A stretch of DNA of 64,000 nucleotides. It comes from HdN1 sp052035295 (lineage in GTDB: Bacteria; Pseudomonadota; Gammaproteobacteria; Pseudomonadales; Ketobacteraceae). The position numbers and the translations under genes are program-made. Shown piece by piece: positions 9,188-17,400 of this stretch. The DNA lies in contig JBPOHS010000012.1 in the NCBI GenBank assembly GCA_052035295.1, positions 62,001-126,000 on the forward strand, read 5' to 3'. Under the pieces are notes generated by a model, which made no database searches, was not told the origin of the DNA, and saw only the letters and a program-made list of their open reading frames with translations. The first letter of the stretch is position 1, and each line of letters opens with the position of its first letter.

Positions 9188-10490
9188 GCTTGGTCTCCAC
9201 GTGAATGCCTGTTCGCTTCAGGAACGCCGTCGGTAATTCGCCACCCGCACAGACGATAACGACATCATTGGGAAGCTCACTGAGGCGAGAGGCGCCCAGA
9301 TCCGAGAGAGTGACGCTCTGCTCAGCGATATTGAGCGGCTGATGGCGTAGCTTGACGTCGAGTTTTCCTTCGGACGCAAGCTTCTCTATCAGTAACCGGT
9401 TGCGCGCCTTGGCGCGATTGAAGCTCTCCCCCCGGTATGCCAGCGTGGTCGCTGCGGCAATACCGTGCTCTGCGAGCGATGCAGCGGCTTCAAGCGCGCT
9501 ATCACCGCCCCCCACGACCATCACGCGTTGACCCCGGTATTGTTCAGGATCGACCAGCCGATAGACCACCTTTGCCAATTCCTCGCCTGGAATATCAAGT
9601 TTTCGCGGGCTTCCACGCCGACCGATCGCCAGCAGTATCTTCTGGGCGCTATAACGCTTACCCTGTGTTACGACATCGAACCCGCTGTCCGACGGCAGGA
9701 TCTGCTCCACTTTTTGGCCAAAATCAATGTTCAGTGGAAACCGCATGATGATGCCCTGCCAGAATGCCAGTAGCGACTCTTTGCTGGCTTCGCGAAATTT
9801 CGCCTTGCCCGCCAGCGGTAAATCAACCGGGTGTGTCATCACCAGTTTCCCCCGGGGGAAATGCGCGACGGTTCCCCCCAAAGAATGCTCCTGGTCCAAC
9901 GTTTTGTAACGAACACCTTCAGCTTTCGCCGCCAGCGAAGCCGCAATGCCCGCCGGGCCGGCCCCCACGATCACGACATCGTATTCACAGCGCTCATCAC
10001 GTTTGAGCTGCTTCACAATCTGCCCCATGGCCTGCCGCCCCTGCGTGATGGCATTTCTGATCAATCCCATTCCGCCCAGTTCACCTGCGATGTAGACACC
10101 TGGCACGGATGTTTCAAATTCAGGAGACACCAAGGGTATGTCGACACCGCGTTTTTCCGTGCCAAACACGAGTTGTATCGCGCCTACCGGGCATGCCTGC
10201 TGGCAGGCACCGTGACCAATGCAATTGGTGGGCCCGACGAGTTGGGCCCTGCCGTTGATAATTCCCAGCACTTCTTTTTCGGGACAGGCCGTCACGCACG
10301 CGGCGCAGCCGATACAGCGCGTCACGTCAATCAGGGGGTGCAAGGATGCCGGCTCGGTCAAACCGGCATTGATGGATTCCTGCAGCAACGCCATGCTTTT
10401 GGCTTCGTTGCGTTTTACCACCCATACGTAGCCGCCAATAATCAATAACAACGGTACAACATAGACCAGGAAAGGAAGCAGCACAGACAT
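9174..10490 (-). CDS. Membrane-anchored FAD/NAD(P) oxidoreductase with two Fe-S cluster motifs
   Basis: An N-terminal helix (residues 3-25) anchors the 438-aa protein. A ferredoxin-like module has CIGCAACVTACP (Cys59, 62, 65, 69) and CIGHGACQQACP (Cys90, His93, Cys96, Cys100). The second motif has His where a Cys is usual. A thioredoxin-reductase-like flavoprotein domain follows, with dinucleotide motifs VIVGAGPAGIAAS (about 175) and VMVVGGGDSALEAA (about 314) and a terminal VIVCAGGELPTAF. It should take electrons from NAD(P)H through FAD to the clusters. It is divergent from the cytochrome operon and cotranscribed with the ankyrin gene, so it is the likely electron entry point (inference). 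Confidence 0.88.
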   Translation of the reverse strand: MSVLLPFLVYVVPLLLIIGGYVWVVKRNEAKSMALLQESINAGLTEPASLHPLIDVTRCIGCAACVTACPEKEVLGIINGRAQLVGPTNCIGHGACQQACPVGAIQLVFGTEKRGVDIPLVSPEFETSVPGVYIAGELGGMGLIRNAITQGRQAMGQIVKQLKRDERCEYDVVIVGAGPAGIAASLAAKAEGVRYKTLDQEHSLGGTVAHFPRGKLVMTHPVDLPLAGKAKFREASKESLLAFWQGIIMRFPLNIDFGQKVEQILPSDSGFDVVTQGKRYSAQKILLAIGRRGSPRKLDIPGEELAKVVYRLVDPEQYRGQRVMVVGGGDSALEAAASLAEHGIAAATTLAYRGESFNRAKARNRLLIEKLASEGKLDVKLRHQPLNIAEQSVTLSDLGASRLSELPNDVVIVCAGGELPTAFLKRTGIHVETKHGAA

Positions 10491-10578
10491 GATCGACTCT
10501 ACACATTTGCGGCAGGGATCACAGGTTTTGCATTTCGCGCGAGACCTGTTTCAAGCTTTGAAAATTAGCACAGAATGC

Positions 10579-10610
10579 TTAAGGGTATGTTAAGAATGCT
10601 TTCCTAATAT
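10579..10610 (+). promoter_or_regulatory. Putative promoter with TTAAG-N6-TTAAG direct repeat
   Basis: TTAAG occurs at 10579-10583 and 10590-10594, an 11-bp (one helical turn) spacing typical of OmpR-family response regulators and close to the PmrA/QseB-type box. A -10-like TAATAT lies at 10605-10610, so the repeat would overlap the -35 region. It would drive the cytochrome operon to the right. Confidence 0.4.
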
Positions 10611-10671
10611 TAGCATGGCGCTCCCTCAGTACTGGCTTATCCGAAGTATGCTGCTCTCGACGAAAACAAAC

Positions 10672-11502
10672 ATGAACAAAGGCGACCGTTTGCCCTCCCC
10701 CGGGAATCTGACGCCCATCCTGTTTTCCCTGGCGACAACGGCGTTGCTGGGGTGGGGCTTGATGAGCAGCCAGCAGCGCTACATCAGCGCCGACACCGGG
10801 CTTGGCTATGTACTCGGTATCGTGGGCGCCAGTCTGATGGTGCTGTTGTTGCTTTACCCCTTGCGCAAGCGTTGGCTGGCCATGAGGCATTTGCCCGCCA
10901 CCAAACACTGGTTTCGGCTGCATATGCTGTTTGGAATACTCGGGCCGACCGCCATTCTGTTCCATTGCAATTTTGAGGTGGGGGCACTCAACAGCCGCGT
11001 CGCGCTGTATTGCATGCTACTGGTCGTCGCCAGCGGCATCATAGGCCGATACATTTATGTGAAATTACACGCCGGGTTATATGGTCAGCGGCTCTCCAGC
11101 CAGGATTTACTGAGGTTGGCACAAGATCAAAAACAAACGCTTGCAGACGCATTTGGATCAAACGCCGAGTTACAAGAGAAGCTTGACCACCTGTTCAACG
11201 TCATGGTGCCTGACGACCCGACGCAAATATCCGTCACGACAGCACTCATGGCCGCGCCTCGACGACATCGGCAGTTAAAGGCCTTTGAACGTGCCATCAC
11301 CCAAACGGCAGATGCTCGCCTTATAGCGATCTGGAAACAGGATCACCGCGTAATGAAAGATTATCTGCACACGCTGCGCAGGCTCGCACAATTGCAGTTT
11401 TTTGACCGGATGTTCCACTGGTGGCATGTGCTTCACCTTCCCATTTTCATCATGATGCTGCTGACCATGAGCATCCATATTTGGGCCGTCCATGCGTATT
11501 GA
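10672..11502 (+). CDS. Integral membrane protein, probable b-type cytochrome
   Basis: Hydrophobic helices occur near residues 12-28, 40-60, 75-97, 105-127 and 245-270 of 276. Histidines in helix 3 (LHMLFGILG...ILFHCNF) and in the last helix (FHWWHVLHLPIF, SIHIWAVHAY) could bind b hemes across the membrane, as in cytochrome b561 and ferric reductase-like proteins. A soluble loop lies between helices 4 and 5. ATGs at 10615 and 10648 are also in frame; 10615 would fall at the predicted transcription start, so an internal ATG is preferred, but no start has a clear RBS. The 3' end overlaps the next cytochrome gene by 11 nt. Inferred role: electron transfer from the Fe-S flavoprotein to periplasmic hemes. 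Confidence 0.72.
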   Translation: MNKGDRLPSPGNLTPILFSLATTALLGWGLMSSQQRYISADTGLGYVLGIVGASLMVLLLLYPLRKRWLAMRHLPATKHWFRLHMLFGILGPTAILFHCNFEVGALNSRVALYCMLLVVASGIIGRYIYVKLHAGLYGQRLSSQDLLRLAQDQKQTLADAFGSNAELQEKLDHLFNVMVPDDPTQISVTTALMAAPRRHRQLKAFERAITQTADARLIAIWKQDHRVMKDYLHTLRRLAQLQFFDRMFHWWHVLHLPIFIMMLLTMSIHIWAVHAY

Positions 11503-13069
11503 CTTGTTGAGATATTTCACTGGCCCTTTCCTGGCAACGCTATTGGTTTTGCTCTTGCTACCCGTGGCAGCCCTTGCCGTGGATTTCAATTTTGAATCAA
11601 TGCTCAGCCCCGGCCCCCTGAGCAAGACACACGCAAAGTACGAAAACAACTGCAAAAAATGCCATGGTGAGGGAGAAAGCGCCAAGGAACAGCAGCTCTG
11701 CACCCAGTGCCATAAATCCATTGGCAGGGATTTGCTGAACAAGGAAGGCTTTCACGGCAAGGCACCCGGCGTCGCAAGCGGGGAGTGTCGATTGTGTCAC
11801 TCTGAACATCAAGGGCGGGACGCGAGACTCGTGCAACTCAATCCGGCCACCTTTGTCCACGATCACACCGATTTTCGTCTTGAAGGCAAGCACACAGATC
11901 TGGCCTGCACACAATGCCATGACGGCAAGCATTCCTTCCGCAAGACGCCGTCTACCTGCGTAGGCTGCCACCGCAGTGATGATGTTCACAAGGGCGAGCA
12001 GGGAGAGGATTGTCAGAGCTGTCACAACAGCAAGCAATGGATCAAAACAGCCTTTGATCACGACAAAACGGCGTTTCCTTTACAGGACAAGCATGCCGCG
12101 CTCAGCTGCAACCAATGTCACCAGACACGGGATTTCAAAGGTGCCGATAAGCAGTGCAATAGCTGCCACGGCATCGACGACGTGCACCTGCGCAGCTTTG
12201 GCACCGACTGCAAAACCTGTCACTCCAGCAAGGGCTGGCAAAAGACAAGTTTCAATCACGCACTGGATGCACAATATCCGTTGCGCGGTGCCCATGAAAA
12301 ATTGTCCTGCCAAACCTGTCATCCGGCCAATGTTCCTGCATCAAAGGCACCCTCCACCTGTAACGGCTGCCATAAAGCGGATGATGTTCACCAGGGCCGC
12401 AACGGGGTCGAATGTCAACAATGCCACTCCGAGTCGTCATGGAGCACAAGCCGCTTTGATCACTCGAAAACCGGATTTCTGCTCAAGGGAGCCCATCAAA
12501 AGGCCACCTGTGAACAATGTCACGCAGATGACGTAAAGGCGCCCATCAAGGACAAGACGTGTAACGGCTGCCATGATCGGCAAGATCCGCACAAACGCTC
12601 CCTGGGTGAACGTTGCGATCAGTGCCACAGCGAGGATGGCTGGCTCGAAAATTTACGTTTCGATCACGATTTGACAGTGTTTCCTTTGCTGGGGCAGCAC
12701 GCCAGCGTGGGTTGCGAGGGCTGTCACGCGGATTCCCATTTCCGGGGAGCACCACAGGCATGCAATGAGTGCCACGGCAAAGATCCACACAAGCAAGCCT
12801 TTGGAAAACAGTGCGAAACCTGTCACCACCCCATCGACTGGGCACTCTGGCAATTCGATCATGACCGGCAGACTGACTTTTTACTGACGGGCAGCCACAA
12901 GGATCTTGCCTGTGATTCCTGTCACAAAGGCGGGCATGGCAAAGCGTCAGATACACCTTCACAGTGTGGCAGCTGCCATCGCAGTGACGATATTCACCGC
13001 GGCGCGTACGGCGGGCAGTGCGATACCTGTCACGACACCCGCGATTTCTCGCACGTAAAAATGAGGTAA
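11492..13069 (+). CDS. Periplasmic 21-heme c-type cytochrome
   Basis: A Sec signal (hydrophobic residues 8-29, cleavage near ALA-VD) is followed by 21 CxxCH heme-binding motifs in 525 residues, about one heme per 24 residues. A recurring pattern, FDH...F.L.G.H..L.C..CH then C..CH...D.H, supplies distal histidines (for example FDHDKTAFPLQDKHAALSCN). This is typical of cytochrome c3-like or class III multiheme repeats with bis-His hemes. No lipobox, anchor or catalytic heme motif is seen, so it is likely a periplasmic electron wire. It overlaps the upstream b-type cytochrome gene by 11 nt and lies 6 nt before the next cytochrome gene, so it belongs to one operon. Confidence 0.93.
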   Translation: MRIDLLRYFTGPFLATLLVLLLLPVAALAVDFNFESMLSPGPLSKTHAKYENNCKKCHGEGESAKEQQLCTQCHKSIGRDLLNKEGFHGKAPGVASGECRLCHSEHQGRDARLVQLNPATFVHDHTDFRLEGKHTDLACTQCHDGKHSFRKTPSTCVGCHRSDDVHKGEQGEDCQSCHNSKQWIKTAFDHDKTAFPLQDKHAALSCNQCHQTRDFKGADKQCNSCHGIDDVHLRSFGTDCKTCHSSKGWQKTSFNHALDAQYPLRGAHEKLSCQTCHPANVPASKAPSTCNGCHKADDVHQGRNGVECQQCHSESSWSTSRFDHSKTGFLLKGAHQKATCEQCHADDVKAPIKDKTCNGCHDRQDPHKRSLGERCDQCHSEDGWLENLRFDHDLTVFPLLGQHASVGCEGCHADSHFRGAPQACNECHGKDPHKQAFGKQCETCHHPIDWALWQFDHDRQTDFLLTGSHKDLACDSCHKGGHGKASDTPSQCGSCHRSDDIHRGAYGGQCDTCHDTRDFSHVKMR

Positions 13070-13075
13070 GCACCT

Positions 13076-14533
13076 ATGCCCTCTATCATGACTTGCGTGA
13101 AAAATGGCTGGAAAATATTTTGCACGTTACTGCTCATCGCCATGGGATCAGCAGCACATTCGGCTGACTTCGACCATGGCGCGACAAAGTTTCCGTTACA
13201 GGGATTTCACCGACTCGTGGAATGCGAGACCTGCCATGTCAACGGTCGATTCAGAGGCACCTTGACGGATTGTTTTGCCTGCCATGGTGGCAGCATGGCC
13301 ATTCCGGGTGGAGGAAAATCCGCAAACCATATCCCCAGCAGCAACGACTGCAGTGAGTGCCACAACCACTTTGACTGGGGCACGGTCAATCGTGTCGAGC
13401 ACAGTCAGGTACAGGGTCAGTGCCAGCAATGCCATAACGGTATCATGCAGACAGGCAAACCAGCGAACCATGTGCCCGCCGATAACAACTGTGAATCCTG
13501 TCATAACACGAACCTCTGGACGGTCGCACGATTCAATCATGAGGGCGTGGGTGAGCAATGTTCCCAATGTCACAATGGGAGCACCGCAACAGGGAAACCC
13601 GGCAACCATCTTCCAACCACTTCAGAATGCGGCACCTGTCATACCACCCGGGCCTGGGAACCCACTTCCTTTGATCACAGCAATGTTACCGGCACTTGCA
13701 GCAGCTGCCATAACGGCACCAGTGCGACGGGTAAACCGACAGGGCATATCACCACCACCTCCCAGTGCGATGTCTGTCATTCCACCCGCGCGTGGGAACC
13801 GGCCAGCTTCGATCATGCCAATGTTACCGGCACCTGCAGCAGCTGTCACAACGGCACCAGTGCAACGGGTAAACCGACAGGGCATATCACGACTAATGCC
13901 CAGTGCGATGTCTGCCATTCCACCCGTGCGTGGGAACCTGCCAGCTTCGATCATGCCAATGTCACTGGCACCTGCAGCAGTTGCCATAACGGCACCAGTG
14001 CAACGGGTAAACCGACAGGGCATATCACGACTAACGCCCAGTGCGACGTCTGCCATTCCACCCAGGCATGGGAGCCGGCCAGCTTCGATCACGACAATGT
14101 CACTGGCACCTGCAGCAGCTGCCATAACGGTACGACGGCGACTGGCAAAGGCAACGACCATTTCATTACATCGAGACAGTGCAATGAATGTCATACAACC
14201 CAACGCTGGGAGCCACTGTCATTTACCCATCAATCCGCAGCCTACCCCAGCGGACACCGCACTTCGCTCGACTGCAACGACTGCCATCGGGGCAACAATG
14301 AAAACAATGTCTGGCAATTCTCTGCCTATCAACCCGATTGCGCAGGCTGTCACGCCAATGACTATGAAAGTGATGAACATCGAAAGATCAACAGCACGGG
14401 CGCACGCTACACGGTGAGCGAACTGCGCGATTGCACCGGTGCCTGTCATGTATACAGCGATCCTTCGCTGACAACCATCAGCGATTTCAGAACGGGGCAA
14501 CATCGTGTCAGCGATTCATCCTTCGATGACTAA
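13076..14533 (+). CDS. Multiheme c-type cytochrome (17 CxxCH plus one CX3CH)
   Basis: After a signal peptide (about 1-29, cleavage near HSA-DF) the 485-aa protein has 17 CxxCH motifs and a terminal CTGACH, a CX3CH variant, at about residue 453. The middle consists of a tandem 46-residue module, each with CSSCHNGT and CDVCHST heme sites, a conserved GKPTGHIT and an FDHxNVTG segment that can supply axial His. It is translated 6 nt after the 21-heme cytochrome and overlaps the outer-membrane gene, so it may be the second wire, at the outer membrane or cell surface. There is no lipobox. The repeats imply copy-number variation. Confidence 0.92.
   Translation: MPSIMTCVKNGWKIFCTLLLIAMGSAAHSADFDHGATKFPLQGFHRLVECETCHVNGRFRGTLTDCFACHGGSMAIPGGGKSANHIPSSNDCSECHNHFDWGTVNRVEHSQVQGQCQQCHNGIMQTGKPANHVPADNNCESCHNTNLWTVARFNHEGVGEQCSQCHNGSTATGKPGNHLPTTSECGTCHTTRAWEPTSFDHSNVTGTCSSCHNGTSATGKPTGHITTTSQCDVCHSTRAWEPASFDHANVTGTCSSCHNGTSATGKPTGHITTNAQCDVCHSTRAWEPASFDHANVTGTCSSCHNGTSATGKPTGHITTNAQCDVCHSTQAWEPASFDHDNVTGTCSSCHNGTTATGKGNDHFITSRQCNECHTTQRWEPLSFTHQSAAYPSGHRTSLDCNDCHRGNNENNVWQFSAYQPDCAGCHANDYESDEHRKINSTGARYTVSELRDCTGACHVYSDPSLTTISDFRTGQHRVSDSSFDD
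13667..14218 (+). repeat. Four tandem 138-bp units inside the cytochrome gene
   Basis: Units of 46 codons start at about 13667, 13805, 13943 and 14081. Units 2 and 3 are nearly identical in DNA; unit 4 is diverged at its 3' half. Each unit carries two heme motifs, so gain or loss of one unit would change heme number by two in frame. Confidence 0.9.
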
Positions 14534-16586
14534 AACGAAAATGGTTTGCCGCCGACTGATCGTTGGGCTCGTTATGGCGGGAAGCGGATGGACGCACGCT
14601 GAAATCCAGTGGATCGATGGCGTCGAAACGCTTTTTGAAAAGGATAAAAAGGCGGCCGTTCAAGTACAGCTATCAAAACGCTTTTCTGTCGTTTCCATCG
14701 AGAAAAACACTGGGCAGGATTGCGTCATTCGCTTGCAGCCTGACTTCACCTTTGTCCCTGACCAGGGGCGCTATGGCAAAGAGACCCTGCCCTGGCAGGC
14801 AACTGAAACGTTGCCATTAAGCCGCCTGCACTCGGAATGGATAGGTGACCAGCTTTGGGTCAGCCTCCATTTCGAAAAGGATGTCCATTGTCAGGTACAG
14901 TCCAGCGGCGACCGCCACAACCTTTGGGTGACAATATCACCCTATGACACGACGTTGGCACACGCAAGCTCACAGTCGTTGCAGCGTGCGAAAGATGCAA
15001 TAACCCGAGGCAATCTCGACCAGGCCATCACCCTGCTCAACGCCATCGCCAACAGCGATGGGCACCCGGACCAGGCAGAGTCCCTGGAATACCTCGGCGT
15101 TGCTTACGAACGAAAATCCCGCTTTCAGGAAGCAGCAAACAGCTATTCCCGCTACCTTGCACTTTGGCCTGACAGCCCGGGGGCACCGCGTGTCAAACAA
15201 CGCTTGCAAGGCCTCTCGCTGATGAACGCCACCCTGCCTGCCCCTTTGAAAAAATCGACCGCCCGACGAAAAACACCGGAGTGGAAATGGTTTGGCGCCA
15301 TCGGCAATGGTTATCAGTACTACTCCAGCCAGCTGGACAAAGAGCCCCGCCAAACCTATCAATCCACCTGGATGACGGATCTGGATCTGAACGGACGCTA
15401 TAACGGCGAACGTTATGATACCCGCATCCGCCTCGCTGCCGGTTATTGGAAAGATTTTGAAAATGAGCTCGAACAGGATTCACGCTTGAGTCGTGCTTCG
15501 ATTGACGTATTTGATCAACAGACAGATCAGCAGATCAAATTGGGACGCCAAACAACCCAGGGAGAGGGAGTATTGGGACGTTTTGATGGCGTGCATTACA
15601 GTATTCCCGTTGGCGAGCTGTGGCGTGCCAACCTGCTTGCGGGTTCACCAGTCTACAGCAGCAGACAAGTCTCCATCGACAGTGAGCGTCAACTGAGTGG
15701 CGCCAGTGTGGATTTTGAGCCTGCGAACACGCCCTGGCGAAGCAACCTTTTCCTTGCCCAGCAAACCTATAACGGCATGACAGAGCGGCAAGCCATCGGC
15801 ACCGAAATCAGCTACGCCACGAATGCCGCCAGCTATATCGGGTACGTGGATTACGACATTTTCTTCAATGAACCCAATGCGGTCATGTTGAACGCCAATT
15901 GGTACGGCAAGCAGGAAAGCAGTTATTACCTTGGCGCCGACTATCGACGCTCGCCTGTGCTTCTGCTGGATAACGCATTGATCGGCCAGCCGGTCGATGA
16001 TCTCGACGCCCTGCTGAGTCAAGGCGGCTACAACGAAAGTACACTGGAGCAGATCGCACTGGATCGCACTGCCTTGAGCACCACCTTGTCAGGAGGAACG
16101 ACACAGCGATTCAACAAACAGTACGGCTGGGGAATAGACTTGAGCAGCTGGCAACTGTCGGATACTGATTCCTCTGCCGGCGTCGAAAGTTTTGAGGGCA
16201 CGGACGTTGAAACCAACATCGGTTTGCAACTGACAGGCAACGACCTGATCCGTAACGGAGATCTTCACTGGCTGACACTTCGCTTCGCGGATCTGACTAC
16301 CAGCCAGCTGGTTTCATTCACGGCAGAAAGCCGGTTTCCCTTATCAAGTGCAAACGACGGTCAATGGCGACTCCGGCCGAGACTGCGACTTTATCAACGC
16401 GACTTTACTGTCAGCGATGGATCGCAGGCATCGATTCAACCCGTGTTGAAACTCGAATATGCGGGCCGGGGTTCATGGGCAGGTGAAATTGACTTGGGTG
16501 CGGAATGGCTATCCACGGATCAGGGGGGCGTCACCGTGGATCGAATCGACTATATTGGGTATGCCCGTATTGACTGGCTGTTTTAG
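14526..16586 (+). CDS. TPR plus beta-barrel outer-membrane protein of the cytochrome operon
   Basis: The ATG at 14526 overlaps the cytochrome stop as ATGACTAA, suggesting translational coupling; a start at 14505 is possible but would leave a longer leader before the signal peptide (MTKTKMVCRRLIVGLVMAGS, cleavage near THA-EI). Residues about 150-235 hold TPR-like helices (AKDAITRGNLDQAITLL, AESLEYLGVAYERKSRFQEA). From about 270 to the end, alternating polar/aromatic strands (YNGERYDTRIRLAAGYW, YYLGADYRRSP) end in WLF, an outer-membrane assembly signature. It may act as the porin or secretion partner of the multiheme cytochromes, comparable in role, not proven in homology, to MtrB or PioB. Confidence 0.82.
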   Translation: MTKTKMVCRRLIVGLVMAGSGWTHAEIQWIDGVETLFEKDKKAAVQVQLSKRFSVVSIEKNTGQDCVIRLQPDFTFVPDQGRYGKETLPWQATETLPLSRLHSEWIGDQLWVSLHFEKDVHCQVQSSGDRHNLWVTISPYDTTLAHASSQSLQRAKDAITRGNLDQAITLLNAIANSDGHPDQAESLEYLGVAYERKSRFQEAANSYSRYLALWPDSPGAPRVKQRLQGLSLMNATLPAPLKKSTARRKTPEWKWFGAIGNGYQYYSSQLDKEPRQTYQSTWMTDLDLNGRYNGERYDTRIRLAAGYWKDFENELEQDSRLSRASIDVFDQQTDQQIKLGRQTTQGEGVLGRFDGVHYSIPVGELWRANLLAGSPVYSSRQVSIDSERQLSGASVDFEPANTPWRSNLFLAQQTYNGMTERQAIGTEISYATNAASYIGYVDYDIFFNEPNAVMLNANWYGKQESSYYLGADYRRSPVLLLDNALIGQPVDDLDALLSQGGYNESTLEQIALDRTALSTTLSGGTTQRFNKQYGWGIDLSSWQLSDTDSSAGVESFEGTDVETNIGLQLTGNDLIRNGDLHWLTLRFADLTTSQLVSFTAESRFPLSSANDGQWRLRPRLRLYQRDFTVSDGSQASIQPVLKLEYAGRGSWAGEIDLGAEWLSTDQGGVTVDRIDYIGYARIDWLF

Positions 16587-16695
16587 TTCGCCATGGGCAT
16601 ACGCAATCAATACATCCAGCCCTTGTGCTCCCGCCCGCAAGATGGCACCATCGTACAATACACGATGTTTCCATCTTGCGTATTCAGGAGCCCTC

Positions 16696-17400
16696 ATGGA
16701 CGTCCGATCCCTGTTTGCCGACATCAAGCGGCCTGAACTCTGGCTTTGGGGGCTGGCGCTGGTCGCCATGGTCATCCATGTCTTCCCGGGTGCGCGCTGG
16801 TTCTATGGCGCTCACGTGGTTGCCGGCGACCTGGAACCTGCCATGCTGGCCTGGCAGAGCATCCAATGGCACCACGTCGCCACCCTGCTCTGCTTTGGCA
16901 TTCCGCTCTGTCTGATGCCTCTGCTCGGCATTCATCGACAAGGCCTCTCCCTGTTTCAGCCGGGCGACTGGCGCTGGGGGCTGCGCTGGACACTGCTGGG
17001 TGCCGTTACCGTTACGCTTCCGACCTGGATATCCAGTAGCGATCCAGCCTTTTTGCGGGAATATCCACTGACCCTGCACGCCTTCGACAGCCCCTTGCTA
17101 CTGACGTTATTCTTCGGCAGTTATTTGCTGTATTACATCGGCTGGGAAGCATTCTTTCGCGGATTTCTCGGGTTTGGTCTGACCGGTGTAGGTTACTCAC
17201 CGTTCCTGGCGCTTATGGTGCAAGTGTCCCTTTCCACCATTATTCATATCGGCAAACCACCGATGGAGTTGGTCAGTGCAATCCCGGGTGGTATTTTCAT
17301 GGGAATTCTTGCTTATCGGTCGGGCTCGCTGCTGTGGCCACTGCTGTTCCATTTTTATGTGGGAATCATTAACACCCTCTTCTGCTGGATGCACCTATGA
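16696..17400 (+). CDS. CPBP family intramembrane metalloprotease
   Basis: The 234-aa protein has several membrane helices and the CAAX-protease/bacteriocin-processing (CPBP, Abi) signature: EAFFRGF (Glu/Arg motif, about residue 153) and a downstream His in STIIHIGKP. Family members are glutamate-dependent intramembrane proteases, and bacterial substrates are mostly unknown. CAGGAG lies 5 nt before the ATG at 16696; the frame extends upstream to 16459 but inside the previous gene. It overlaps the epimerase gene by 4 nt (ATGA), so the two are cotranscribed. In the first motif the usual EExxxR has only one Glu, giving WEAFFR. Confidence 0.85.
   Translation: MDVRSLFADIKRPELWLWGLALVAMVIHVFPGARWFYGAHVVAGDLEPAMLAWQSIQWHHVATLLCFGIPLCLMPLLGIHRQGLSLFQPGDWRWGLRWTLLGAVTVTLPTWISSSDPAFLREYPLTLHAFDSPLLLTLFFGSYLLYYIGWEAFFRGFLGFGLTGVGYSPFLALMVQVSLSTIIHIGKPPMELVSAIPGGIFMGILAYRSGSLLWPLLFHFYVGIINTLFCWMHL

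Noticed and set aside
13667..14218. CRISPR-like array
   Set aside because: The units are 138 bp with no unique spacers and lie in frame in a cytochrome gene.
13275..14417. 380-aa frame over the second cytochrome
   Set aside because: It is an alternative frame of the tandem repeats and has no heme motif; the multiheme frame is correct.
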